A DNA stretch of 33,944 bases from assembly GCA_013205275.1 (NCBI GenBank), contig JABMNG010000152.1, positions 1 through 33,944 on the forward strand. Reading direction: 5' to 3'. Position numbers and translations under genes: made by a program. Under the pieces are notes generated by a model that was given only the letters and a program-made list of their open reading frames with translations, ran no database searches and had not been told where the DNA came from. How positions within the stretch are numbered: position 1 is the first letter of the stretch; each line of letters opens with the position of its first letter. This document shows positions 16,509 through 24,587 of this stretch, piece after piece. The DNA comes from Methylophilales bacterium (GTDB lineage Bacteria > Pseudomonadota > Gammaproteobacteria > Burkholderiales > Methylophilaceae).

Positions 16509-16566
16509 GATTTAATTTTTTAAAAAGTTATCCTAGATTTACTTTTAACCGAAAATGCATGTACTA

Positions 16567-17676
16567 CTATAACTCACCATAAGAATGGAGGCCCGATAAA
16601 AATAAATTAACCCCTAAAAAGCAAAAGGCTGTAATAAATAAACCAATAATTGACCACCATGCCAGTAAGCTTCCTCTAAGTCCTTTAATCAATCTTAAAT
16701 GAAGCCAAGCAGCATAATTTAACCATACTATTAATGCCCATGTTTCTTTTGGGTCCCATGACCAATAGCCTCCCCATGCTTCTGCAGCCCAAACAGCTCC
16801 AAGGATTGTTGCTATAGTAAAGAATAGAAAGCCGATTGCTATTACTCGGTAAGTCATGTCTTCAAGAACGTCTTTATTAGGCAGATATTGAGTAAGCCAT
16901 CCTTTATCAACAATAAGGTAGGCCATTGAAACCATCGCTGCAATAGCGAAAGAACCATAACCAATAAAATTGGCTGGCACATGAATTTTCATCCAATAAG
17001 ACTGGAGCGCTGGAACTAATGGTTGAATCTCATGAGCGCCCTTTGCAAAGCTATACCAGAGCAGAAATCCTACTGCAATATTTATAATAATCATTATAAA
17101 AGAGCCAAGTTTCTTTGTTTCTATCTTTTCTTCATAGTAAATATAAATAAGGGAGGTAATCAAACAGAATAGAACAAATACTTCATAAAGATTGCTAATT
17201 GGGATATGTCCTATATCAACACTAATTAGGTAAGACTCATACCAACGAATAAGAAGGCCTGACGTTCCAAGGGTAGTGGCAATCCAAACTAAATTTGAAG
17301 CGAGTTTTCCTGTAAATGCTTGAGAATTAAAAAGATGTATCCAATAAATTATTAGACTTAATGGATATAAAGTGCTCATCCACATGATCGCAGACTGGCT
17401 CGAAAGAAAGTACTTTAAAAAGAAATTTTCTTCAGCAATCGATAGGTTGCCTTGATATAAAAAAATAGATAAAAATGCCAGTAAAAAGATAGCAATAAAA
17501 AAATTCTTAAAGTTAGTCCAATAAAATCCTAGCCATGAAAAAACAAAAACAGAACCAATCAGAATTGAAATTTCGTAGCCGTCCATATACTGATGGAATT
17601 GTGTCAATGCATAACCCGCAAGAACAATTAATAGGCCAATAAAAAATTTACTGTAAAAACTGAACTGATCTTTCAT
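16567..17676 (-). CDS. ccsB: System II cytochrome c maturation protein CcsB/ResC
   Basis: This heme-handling membrane protein works with ResB to deliver and attach heme to apocytochromes c outside the inner membrane. The 369-residue product has about ten hydrophobic segments and the tryptophan-rich WGGYWSWDPKE motif at 301-311. His232 (KIHVPANF) and His363 (GLHSYG) are plausible heme-ligand histidines. The N-terminal 120 residues add helices ahead of the conserved core, common in betaproteobacterial forms. It follows resB by 12 bp. The c-type cytochromes it would serve include the adjacent c4 and the expected c1. Confidence 0.95.
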   Translation of the reverse strand: MKDQFSFYSKFFIGLLIVLAGYALTQFHQYMDGYEISILIGSVFVFSWLGFYWTNFKNFFIAIFLLAFLSIFLYQGNLSIAEENFFLKYFLSSQSAIMWMSTLYPLSLIIYWIHLFNSQAFTGKLASNLVWIATTLGTSGLLIRWYESYLISVDIGHIPISNLYEVFVLFCLITSLIYIYYEEKIETKKLGSFIMIIINIAVGFLLWYSFAKGAHEIQPLVPALQSYWMKIHVPANFIGYGSFAIAAMVSMAYLIVDKGWLTQYLPNKDVLEDMTYRVIAIGFLFFTIATILGAVWAAEAWGGYWSWDPKETWALIVWLNYAAWLHLRLIKGLRGSLLAWWSIIGLFITAFCFLGVNLFLSGLHSYGEL

Positions 17677-17688
17677 ATCTTTCCTTTT

Positions 17689-19641
17689 TTATGTCTTTAA
17701 TAAATTAATCTTGCTTTTTATATCAGCCGCAAATTTATCAAATGCTAAATGATGACGATTTGTGGTTATAGATAATAAAATATTTTTTCTACCTTTCTTT
17801 TTTAACACCCACAAACGGACCTCTTGAATGTAGATCATACAAAAGATTCCAATGACCAACATCATTGACCCTAAGTATACCCAAAACTGCCCTGGAGACT
17901 TTGTTAGTTGTAATCCACTTGCTTGGACATGCTCAAAATCTTTTAATTCAAGAAATAAAGACGTCCCATAAAAAAAGCTATCACTGTATGCATTTAAAGC
18001 ATCTTGTGAAAATAAAGGTAAATCCTTAAAATCAAACAATCTATTTAAAGGCTTCTCAGCTTGATAATCAATCAATAATTGATTTGCCACTAAATGAATA
18101 ATTTTGATATAGGCATTTGCTGCGGCCTCCTGATTCTTGCTCGGAATATTTTTATCAATACTAAATGCTACAGCGTTATATCCACCTTTCTGAAATGTAT
18201 CAAATAACTTTAGGGCGCTTAATTCCAAATTGTTGGCATTCAACTCTTTAGATTTAGACGGTTCTGAAGTTAGAATTATTTTTTTTATTGTGCTTTCAAT
18301 TTTTTTCTTATTTAGCAGCAATTGCTTAAAAATCATAAATCCTTCTAAACTGCCTTCCGAGTCAGCAGGAATTTTAAGAAACCTAAAGTCCTCTTGGGGG
18401 GTTTCTCTCATACCGCTCATAAAGAAATATCTTCCATCAAGCTTCATAGGCATTTGGTAGGCTTGGTATTCATTTGCCTGTCCAGATTCATTTCTAATTT
18501 TATAGGTAAAATTTGGCCCTACGTTTCTTGATTTCTTTTTCTGGCTATTATCAATATCTAGAATATTAAATAACCGAAAGTCCTCAAATTCTAATGAGAG
18601 TGCTTTATCTAAATAACTAATCGCATTACTCTTAAATACCTCAGACTTTAATGGCTGAGGTGCATCATCTGAATGAAGGTCGGTAACCATGATATTTAAT
18701 TTGGTTCCACCATCCTGAAAATCAGACTGATAAATTGTTACCCCCTCATAAGTATATGGCTTATTAACACTAATTTTTTGTTCCGTTGTCTTACCTGTTT
18801 TTTTGCTAGTTAAAATTAGATCGCTCTCAAATGATTTTGGTTGGCCAGTTGAGTAATGCTCGATATGAAAATTTTTCAACCCAACTGAAAAAGGAAGCTC
18901 TTGAACTAAATAACCATCCTTAGAAGGTATGATTGCAACCTCTTGTTTTTCTCCTTCCGACAGCAAAACATTGGCTCGATATGAGAAATTTCCTTGGTTT
19001 AAACGACTTTTATTTGGAATTTGAGACAGAGGTATGTCTTGTATCTGGATCTCCTTATAGCCTAACAATTCTTGAGTTTTTAAGATTAGGTTCCCATCTA
19101 AAAGCCCCCCAAGACTAATAACGATTATTGCTAAATGAGTAAAAATGTAACCTAATTTCTGAAAGCTACCTTTTTTTGCAACAATTAATATGTCACCAGA
19201 TGCATTTATTTTTTCCCTTACCTTGAAATTACTCTTTTCTAACAATGCAATTAACTCTAATTTATTGAATGAGGGTAAATGAATTTCATAGCAATGCTTA
19301 AAAGAGCGTAATGATGTCTCCCTAATTTGATCCTGAAACTTCTTATACTCTTTCAGAATTCCAGGGCTGTTTCTAATAACGCACAATGAAGTTGATGCAA
19401 TTAAAAAGATTAAAATAGTTAAAAACCATATAGCTTGATAAACATTGAATAAATCTAGCTGCTTGAAAATATCAAACCAAAATTGCCCAAACTTAACCAT
19501 ATAACTTTCATACGGCTGATTTTGTTTTAGTATTGTTCCAATAATCGAAGCAATCCCAACAAAAGATAACATTGTGATAGAAAATCTCATTGAGCTCATT
19601 AACTGAGAAAAGCTCATTTTTTTATTGTTGGTATTTATCAA
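17689..19641 (-). CDS. resB: System II cytochrome c maturation protein ResB
   Basis: ResB partners CcsB/ResC in cytochrome c assembly. The 650-residue protein has N-terminal membrane helices (about 15-30 and 62-85), a third near 170, a large periplasmic domain, and a last helix at about 590-607. SSMRFSITMLSF (15-26) and GTILKQNQPYESY (36-48) are typical of the family N-terminus. The frame opens at TTG 19641; ATG 19617 (eight codons later) is an equally plausible start. Neither has a strong ribosome site. A CRP-like palindrome lies 19-34 bp before the TTG. Cytochrome c4 is the upstream gene. Confidence 0.95.
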   Translation of the reverse strand: MINTNNKKMSFSQLMSSMRFSITMLSFVGIASIIGTILKQNQPYESYMVKFGQFWFDIFKQLDLFNVYQAIWFLTILIFLIASTSLCVIRNSPGILKEYKKFQDQIRETSLRSFKHCYEIHLPSFNKLELIALLEKSNFKVREKINASGDILIVAKKGSFQKLGYIFTHLAIIVISLGGLLDGNLILKTQELLGYKEIQIQDIPLSQIPNKSRLNQGNFSYRANVLLSEGEKQEVAIIPSKDGYLVQELPFSVGLKNFHIEHYSTGQPKSFESDLILTSKKTGKTTEQKISVNKPYTYEGVTIYQSDFQDGGTKLNIMVTDLHSDDAPQPLKSEVFKSNAISYLDKALSLEFEDFRLFNILDIDNSQKKKSRNVGPNFTYKIRNESGQANEYQAYQMPMKLDGRYFFMSGMRETPQEDFRFLKIPADSEGSLEGFMIFKQLLLNKKKIESTIKKIILTSEPSKSKELNANNLELSALKLFDTFQKGGYNAVAFSIDKNIPSKNQEAAANAYIKIIHLVANQLLIDYQAEKPLNRLFDFKDLPLFSQDALNAYSDSFFYGTSLFLELKDFEHVQASGLQLTKSPGQFWVYLGSMMLVIGIFCMIYIQEVRLWVLKKKGRKNILLSITTNRHHLAFDKFAADIKSKINLLKT

Positions 19642-19659
19642 GTAAGGCCTATCTTAATA

Positions 19660-19675
19660 TGTGAAATAATTCACA
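19660..19675 (-). promoter_or_regulatory. CRP/FNR-family-like operator before resB
   Basis: The gap between cytochrome c4 and resB holds TGTGA-N6-TCACA, an exact match to the CRP half-site pattern; the palindrome is six bases per arm (TGTGAA/TTCACA). It lies close to the resB start, so it could regulate resB-ccsB. It could also form a small RNA hairpin in the c4-resB transcript. FNR/Anr half-sites (TTGAT) are not matched. Confidence 0.45.
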
Positions 19676-19705
19676 GGATTAGAATGTCTCTAGAGAAAAT
19701 TAAAT

Positions 19706-20326
19706 CTATTGGAGACCTTCAATATAATCAGATACTGCATACATTTCTTTTTCAGTTAATTTTTGGGCAATAACCCTCATTATCATTCCTTCATCATTAG
19801 ACCGATTTTCTAACCTAAACAAATTCAATTGCCCCAAAGTGTAATCGGAGTGTTGTGCGTTGAGCCTAGGATAAACATCTGGAATACCATGTCCGGCCGG
19901 TCCATGACAGCTGGCGCATGCTGGGACACCTTTGGCCGAAAGCCCACCACGGTAAATTTTCTCCCCTAAAGAGCCTTTTCCGTTACTTTTAGCTGAAGAC
20001 AAAGCAAGACTTTGTTGCGAGAAGTAAAGCCCAAGATTTTTCATATCTTCATCATTTAAACTGGCTACCATACCTGCCATTACAGCATTTTCTCTTGTGC
20101 CACTTTTGAAATTCATAAGTTGCTTTGTAATATAGGCCGAATGCTGACCGGCTAACTTTGGGTTCATACTAATTGCGCTATTCCCATCTACTGCATGACA
20201 TGCTACACATAGATTATTCACTATTTTTTTAGCAGACAAATATTGATTTGATCTATTCATTGGCTCCGCAAATAATGAAAGACTAAAAATAATGGTGCTA
20301 ATAAAAAAATAGCTCTTAGTTAACAT
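19706..20326 (-). CDS. Diheme cytochrome c4
   Basis: This is a periplasmic electron carrier, usually between the bc1 complex and a terminal oxidase. The 206-residue protein has an N-terminal signal (hydrophobic 6-20, likely cleavage near Ala20) and two c-type heme sites: CVACH (Cys40, Cys43, His44) and CASCH (Cys137, Cys140, His141). Likely Met ligands are in AVMAGM (83/86) and EGMIMR (181/183). The internal duplication and length fit c4. It heads the minus-strand run, with CAGGAG upstream of ATG 20326, and sits next to the resB-ccsB heme-attachment genes. Confidence 0.93.
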   Translation of the reverse strand: MLTKSYFFISTIIFSLSLFAEPMNRSNQYLSAKKIVNNLCVACHAVDGNSAISMNPKLAGQHSAYITKQLMNFKSGTRENAVMAGMVASLNDEDMKNLGLYFSQQSLALSSAKSNGKGSLGEKIYRGGLSAKGVPACASCHGPAGHGIPDVYPRLNAQHSDYTLGQLNLFRLENRSNDEGMIMRVIAQKLTEKEMYAVSDYIEGLQ

Positions 20327-20380
20327 TTAAACTCCTGTGATATTTTAAAGTGAGACATTTTAACTAAAATAGGTTCAACG

Positions 20381-20389
20381 TGATAGCAT
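20381..20389 (+). promoter_or_regulatory. Possible extended -10 for engB
   Basis: The 86-bp divergent gap between cytochrome c4 and engB contains TGATAGCAT, an extended -10-like element, with TTTAAC 19 bp upstream of its hexamer. The spacing is long, so confidence is low. AAGGAG at 20401-20406 is a clear ribosome site six bases before the engB ATG. Confidence 0.3.
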
Positions 20390-20412
20390 TTACTTCTCTC
20401 AAGGAGTTATAA

Positions 20413-21027
20413 ATGGCTTTATTGCAAAATGCTAAATTTGTTATTTCAGCAAACCACTTTAATGAATTACCCGAGGACACTGGTTATGAAATAGCATTTG
20501 CTGGACGTTCAAATGCAGGTAAATCCAGCGCCATTAACACTCTAAGCAATCAGACACGACTTGCCTACGTCAGTAAACAGCCTGGACGGACCCAGCTAAT
20601 AAACTTTTTTAGAATTGATGATGACAAGTCGCTCGTCGATCTACCCGGCTATGGTTATGCCAAAGTTCCATCGGCTATCCGAGATCATTGGCAAAAAACT
20701 TTACCTCGATACCTTCAGGAGCGAGAAAGCCTGGTTGGATTGATCATTGTTATGGACATTAGAAGACCCCTAACAGATCTTGATATTAAAATGTTGGATT
20801 GGTTTTCACCTCGCCAGAAACCCATTCATATTCTTTTAACAAAAAGTGATAAATTATCTCGCGACCAGTCTCTAAGGACCTTGTCAGACATTAAGGGTAG
20901 GGTTAAAGCTCAATGGGGTGATTTATATCAAACTGAATGCACAGTTCAATTATTTTCTAGCCTAAAAAAAACAGGGGTGGAGGAGGCGGATAATATGATT
21001 CAGTCATGGTTATTGCCTAATAAATAA
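20413..21027 (+). CDS. engB: Ribosome biogenesis GTP-binding protein EngB/YsxC
   Basis: EngB (YihA/YsxC) is an essential GTPase for large-subunit assembly. The 204-residue product has G1 AGRSNAGKSS (30-39), G2 Thr60 in PGRTQ, G3 DLPGYGYA (76-83) and G4 TKSDK (143-147). Length is normal. The start follows AAGGAG. It is convergent with trmB, and the last 18 bp of the two genes overlap, leaving no room for a terminator between them. Pairing of engB with a divergent cytochrome c4 gene is common in beta- and gammaproteobacteria. Confidence 0.97.
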   Translation: MALLQNAKFVISANHFNELPEDTGYEIAFAGRSNAGKSSAINTLSNQTRLAYVSKQPGRTQLINFFRIDDDKSLVDLPGYGYAKVPSAIRDHWQKTLPRYLQERESLVGLIIVMDIRRPLTDLDIKMLDWFSPRQKPIHILLTKSDKLSRDQSLRTLSDIKGRVKAQWGDLYQTECTVQLFSSLKKTGVEEADNMIQSWLLPNK

Positions 21028-21684
21028 AATATCCCAAACACGATGGCCTAGCCGAATACCTCGATTTTCATATTTCGTATTGGGTCTATAGCTAGGTTTC
21101 TCAAAAAAATCTGTTGATTTAAGCGTAAAATTTTCAAGCGACTTGAATGAATCAAGAATCCATAAGGCGTAATCCTCCCAATCGGTTGCTATGTGTATAT
21201 AGCCCTCATTTTTTAACTTATGTTGAATTTTTTCAATAAAAGACGTTTGTATTAATCTTCTTTTATTGTGTTTTTTCTTATGCCAAGGGTCTGGAAAAAA
21301 AATATGGATGCCATCAAGTGAGTTATTAGGAATCATAAAATCTAAGACTTCTACTGCATCATGCTGAATAATCCTTAAATTCTTAATATTTTTTTCATTA
21401 ATTCGGTTAAGTAAGTTTCCCACTCCCGGAGAATGCACCTCAACCCCTAAAAAGTTAACATCAACAAGAGTTTCAGCGATTTCTGCGGTCGTATCACCCA
21501 TTCCAAAACCAATTTCTAAGATTATTTTTTTATCATTTGTCTCAAAAAAATCATTAAAATTAATTAGGCTTCTTTCAAATGGAATCATCAAGTTAGCTGA
21601 TAAATCTTTTAAGGCGATTGATTGGTATTTAGTCAGCCTGCCTTGTCGGAGAACATAGCTACGTATCGGTCTAATTTTTGTCAT
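21010..21684 (-). CDS. trmB: tRNA (guanine-N7-)-methyltransferase
   Basis: TrmB makes m7G46 in the variable loop of tRNAs using SAM. The 224-residue protein has the SAM-binding LEIGFGMGD (56-64), FLGVEVHSPGVG (about 75-86) and the family's IHIFFPDPWHKKKHNKRR (split at about 127-144), which includes the catalytic Asp region. TDWEDYALW lies at about 168-176. Length is typical. It follows the MidA-like gene by 11 bp, and its 3' end overlaps convergent engB by 18 bp. Confidence 0.96.
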   Translation of the reverse strand: MTKIRPIRSYVLRQGRLTKYQSIALKDLSANLMIPFERSLINFNDFFETNDKKIILEIGFGMGDTTAEIAETLVDVNFLGVEVHSPGVGNLLNRINEKNIKNLRIIQHDAVEVLDFMIPNNSLDGIHIFFPDPWHKKKHNKRRLIQTSFIEKIQHKLKNEGYIHIATDWEDYALWILDSFKSLENFTLKSTDFFEKPSYRPNTKYENRGIRLGHRVWDILFIRQ

Positions 21685-21695
21685 TAAATTATAAT

Positions 21696-22847
21696 TTATA
21701 GTTGAAAGGATTTATCAAATGAATTGAAGCAATGCAAGTCTATATCAATATTTTTAGTTACTACCATCACTTTGACTAAATCACCCATTTCCGCTGGTGA
21801 TACTAATTTTTGTAATTCCATGGATTTCTTCGAATAGTTTAAAATATCATTAGGGTTATATTTTTTTAAGCCATCTAAGATACCACTATTAATCAGAAAA
21901 TTTGCTTGTGACAAAAATCCTTCAATCATAAAATTGTTTTTATTAAACAGTTCTGCGAGGTAAGAGAAATTAACATGAGAGGTAATGTCTTGTGAGCCTA
22001 AGTTAATCAACGGATCTGTATGAGCCATATGCTGATAGTGGCACATTAAAGTACCCTCATTTCTATCTGGGTGAAAATACTCATGATTGGTGAATCCATA
22101 ATCTACAATAAATACTGCCCCTTTGGATATTGAGCTATTTAATTGATTAATCCATTTTTCATACAAAAAGGAATGCTCAAACACATAACCGTTAGGAAGG
22201 GGATAAATTAAATTTTTTGGCATATCAAGTGATGCATTTTTATATGCCCAAACTAAGTTATTGTCCTGAAACTTGAGTCCTTTCTGGACTATTTTATTGT
22301 CCTGTACTTTAAAAATATCTACAGGCAATGCATCAATGAACTCATTCATAAAAACAACACCAGTAAATTTATCTGGAATTTCTGTGACCCACTCAATCTT
22401 TCTATATGTCTCTTCACTCAGGCTCTGTTGTAAGGTAATCTTCTGATTTTCTATAGACTTCAGACCAATTTCTAATAGGTAGTATTTTTCAATTTCGACA
22501 CCCTCTTCTTCCGACGCATTTAGCATGTCGCGACAAAAAAAACCATTTCCCGGCCCAAGCTCCAGAACCATAGATTTTGTTTTATTAAAAATAACTGAGA
22601 ACTGCTTTAAAAAAGTTTCTGCAAATAAATCTGAAATCATCGGAGCAGTTACAAAGTCTCCTAGAGAGCCAAAATTATTTTTCTTTTTAATGTAGTAACC
22701 ACATTCTTTGTCATAAAGAACTATCTCCATAAAGCTGGAAAATGAAATCCAATTTTCATTTAACTGAGAAAAGTTTCGTAATTTTTCAACTAAGGCTTGA
22801 TGGGTATCAACTTCTGTTTCCGTTGGTAGAGGTAATTTATTCATCAT
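21696..22847 (-). CDS. MidA-type SAM-dependent methyltransferase (DUF185)
   Basis: The 383-residue protein belongs to the MidA/NDUFAF7 family. It has GDFVTAPMISDLF (63-75) and the SAM-binding LELGPGNGFF (95-104), then VVFMNEFIDALPVD (about 163-176) and IVDYGF (about 247-252), all characteristic. The eukaryotic member dimethylates an arginine of complex I; the bacterial target is not settled. The start is one of two adjacent ATGs (22847 or 22844). It is divergent from the SDR gene with about 40 bp between. A MidA-SDR-ttcA cluster is, as I recall, common in betaproteobacteria. Confidence 0.92.
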   Translation of the reverse strand: MMNKLPLPTETEVDTHQALVEKLRNFSQLNENWISFSSFMEIVLYDKECGYYIKKKNNFGSLGDFVTAPMISDLFAETFLKQFSVIFNKTKSMVLELGPGNGFFCRDMLNASEEEGVEIEKYYLLEIGLKSIENQKITLQQSLSEETYRKIEWVTEIPDKFTGVVFMNEFIDALPVDIFKVQDNKIVQKGLKFQDNNLVWAYKNASLDMPKNLIYPLPNGYVFEHSFLYEKWINQLNSSISKGAVFIVDYGFTNHEYFHPDRNEGTLMCHYQHMAHTDPLINLGSQDITSHVNFSYLAELFNKNNFMIEGFLSQANFLINSGILDGLKKYNPNDILNYSKKSMELQKLVSPAEMGDLVKVMVVTKNIDIDLHCFNSFDKSFQL

Positions 22848-22853
22848 GTAGAT

Positions 22854-22859
22854 TATAAT
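22854..22859 (+). promoter_or_regulatory. Candidate -10 box for SDR-ttcA
   Basis: A perfect TATAAT on the plus strand lies in the 40-bp divergent gap, about 28 bases before ATG 22888. I see no convincing -35 upstream, where the sequence is the start of the MidA-like gene. Confidence 0.3.
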
Positions 22860-22887
22860 AGATTAACTTTAATTAAATTAATTGAAT

Positions 22888-23625
22888 ATGGCATCCTATA
22901 AAAAATTTGCATTAGTTACCGGTGGCTCGAGAAGAATTGGCGCTTCAATCTCTCGTAGGCTTCATAGGTCAGGTATTAATATTATGATCCACTACCGACA
23001 TTCAAAGGATGATGCTGTGGCGCTTCAAAGTGAGCTTAATAATATTCGAAAGAATTCAGCATTTGTGGTTCAAGCGGACTTTTTAGAACCAGAAAGTTAT
23101 GAATATACAATTTCAGAAACAATTCAATCATTTGGGGGTATGGATTTCTTAATCAATAATGCGTCCAGCTATTATCCTACGAAAATTGGTAATATTTCAT
23201 TAGCCCAATGGGAAGATCTAATCTCTACCAATCTTAAAACTCCTTTATTCCTAAGTCAGTGTGCAGCTACTTACTTAAAAAAGACTAAGGGAGCCATTGT
23301 TAATATTACAGACGCCCATATTCAAAATCCAAAAGAAGGCTATTCAGTTTATTCTATTGCAAAATCAGGACTTTCTACTCTAACTAAATCCTTGGCAAAA
23401 GATTTAGGTCCTGACATACGAGTAAACGCAGTAGCACCGGGAGCCATAATATGGCCAGACAATAAACAGGAGTTTGATAAAATATACCGTGAAAATGTAA
23501 TTAATAACACCGCACTTAGAAGAATAGGGGAGCCTGATGATGTCGCAAAAGCAGTTGAATACCTTCTGTTAAATGCCCCATTTGTGACTGGCGAAACTAT
23601 AAATGTTGACGGTGGTAGTTGGTAA
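22888..23625 (+). CDS. SDR oxidoreductase, pteridine-reductase type
   Basis: A 245-residue short-chain dehydrogenase with the NADP-binding TGGSRRIG (11-18), NNAS (90-93), and catalytic YSIAK (Tyr155, Lys159). The usual catalytic Ser is Asp142 (NITDAH). In PTR1-type pteridine reductases an Asp takes this place, and the TGxxRRIG form with HYRHS (35-39) also fits that group (PTR1/FolM). Likely role: NADPH reduction of dihydropterins or dihydrofolate; the exact substrate is not shown. I chose ATG 22888; a TTG two codons upstream (22882) is possible. ttcA follows by 2 bp. Confidence 0.9.
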   Translation: MASYKKFALVTGGSRRIGASISRRLHRSGINIMIHYRHSKDDAVALQSELNNIRKNSAFVVQADFLEPESYEYTISETIQSFGGMDFLINNASSYYPTKIGNISLAQWEDLISTNLKTPLFLSQCAATYLKKTKGAIVNITDAHIQNPKEGYSVYSIAKSGLSTLTKSLAKDLGPDIRVNAVAPGAIIWPDNKQEFDKIYRENVINNTALRRIGEPDDVAKAVEYLLLNAPFVTGETINVDGGSW

Positions 23626-23627
23626 AA

Positions 23628-24497
23628 ATGAATTCAGAGATTCTTCCGGTAAAACCATCCCAGAATTTTTTAAAACTGAGGAAAAAATTAATAGGGCTAA
23701 CTGGTAAGGCGATCATGCACTATAATATGATAGAGCAAAGTGACAAAGTAATGGTCTGTATGAGCGGAGGAAAGGACTCCTATACCATGCTAATGATGCT
23801 ATTAGCACTAAAAAGAAGGGCTCCAATTAATTTTGATATTATTGCAGTCAATCTCGATCAAAAACAACCAAATTTCCCTGAAGATATTCTACCAAATTAC
23901 TTTAAATCTCATGATATTCCATATGAAATTATCAATGAAGACACTTATTCCATCGTAAAATCTAAGATCCCCGAGGGGAAGACTACCTGCTCTTTATGCT
24001 CCAGACTTAGAAGGGGTATTTTATATAAAGTAGCAAAAAGATTAGGAGCAACCAAAATTGCATTGGGTCATCATAAGAATGACATTGTTGAAACGTTTTT
24101 CTTAAACATGTTTCATGGCTCCAAATTAAAATCAATGCCCCCAAAACTATTGTCTGATGACAAAAAAAATATAGTAATTAGGCCACTTTCATTTTGCGAT
24201 GAAAAAGATATAACAAGTTACGCTAATGCTATGGACTTCCCAATTATTCCTTGTGACCTCTGTGGCTCACAGGAAAATCTAGAAAGAAAGAAAATAAAAG
24301 CCATGCTAAGTAACTGGGAAAAAGAAACCCCAGGGCGCATTAGTAATATTTTCGGTGCAATATCAAATATTGAGCTTTCTCATTTGGCTGATAAAAATTT
24401 GTTTAACTTTGAATCGCTTAAAACATCTGATGTTCCCAATGAAAATCTAGACTCTTTTAAAATTATAAACTTTATAAAACAACCTCAAAAAGTATAG
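23628..24497 (+). CDS. ttcA: tRNA 2-thiocytidine synthetase TtcA
   Basis: TtcA thiolates C32 of certain tRNAs with a 4Fe-4S cluster and ATP. From ATG 23628 the protein is 289 residues, with the PP-loop SGGKDS (46-51), the CxxC pair CSLC (Cys121, Cys124), GHHKND (147-152), and PCDLCGSQ (208-215), whose Cys209/Cys212 region supplies the third cluster ligand in E. coli (Cys222). A TTG nine bases upstream overlaps the SDR stop and would add three residues; ATG is preferred. The gene is expected to be co-transcribed with the SDR gene. Confidence 0.96.
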   Translation: MNSEILPVKPSQNFLKLRKKLIGLTGKAIMHYNMIEQSDKVMVCMSGGKDSYTMLMMLLALKRRAPINFDIIAVNLDQKQPNFPEDILPNYFKSHDIPYEIINEDTYSIVKSKIPEGKTTCSLCSRLRRGILYKVAKRLGATKIALGHHKNDIVETFFLNMFHGSKLKSMPPKLLSDDKKNIVIRPLSFCDEKDITSYANAMDFPIIPCDLCGSQENLERKKIKAMLSNWEKETPGRISNIFGAISNIELSHLADKNLFNFESLKTSDVPNENLDSFKIINFIKQPQKV

Positions 24498-24524
24498 AGC
24501 TTAAAGATTAATATTGTAATTTGC

Positions 24525-24553
24525 TTGAATAGTTGTGCTTTTATACTTATGAT
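24525..24553 (+). promoter_or_regulatory. Strong sigma70-like promoter of topA
   Basis: TTGAAT at 24525-24530 and TATGAT at 24548-24553 are separated by exactly 17 bp, each matching five of six consensus positions or nearly so. Transcription would begin near 24560, giving a leader of about 28 bases. It is the best promoter match I found in the window and makes topA a separate unit from ttcA. Confidence 0.65.
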
Positions 24554-24558
24554 GCGTA

Positions 24559-24580
24559 GTTTTTAACCATAGTTAAAAAC
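24559..24580 (+). repeat. Perfect 9-bp inverted repeat in the topA leader
   Basis: GTTTTTAAC and GTTAAAAAC are exact reverse complements separated by four bases (CATA). The repeat spans the predicted +1 and ends seven bases before the topA ATG. It could be an RNA hairpin at the very 5' end of the mRNA or a DNA-binding site over the start point. It has no U-run after it and is not a terminator. Confidence 0.8.
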
Positions 24581-24587
24581 AACTTAA

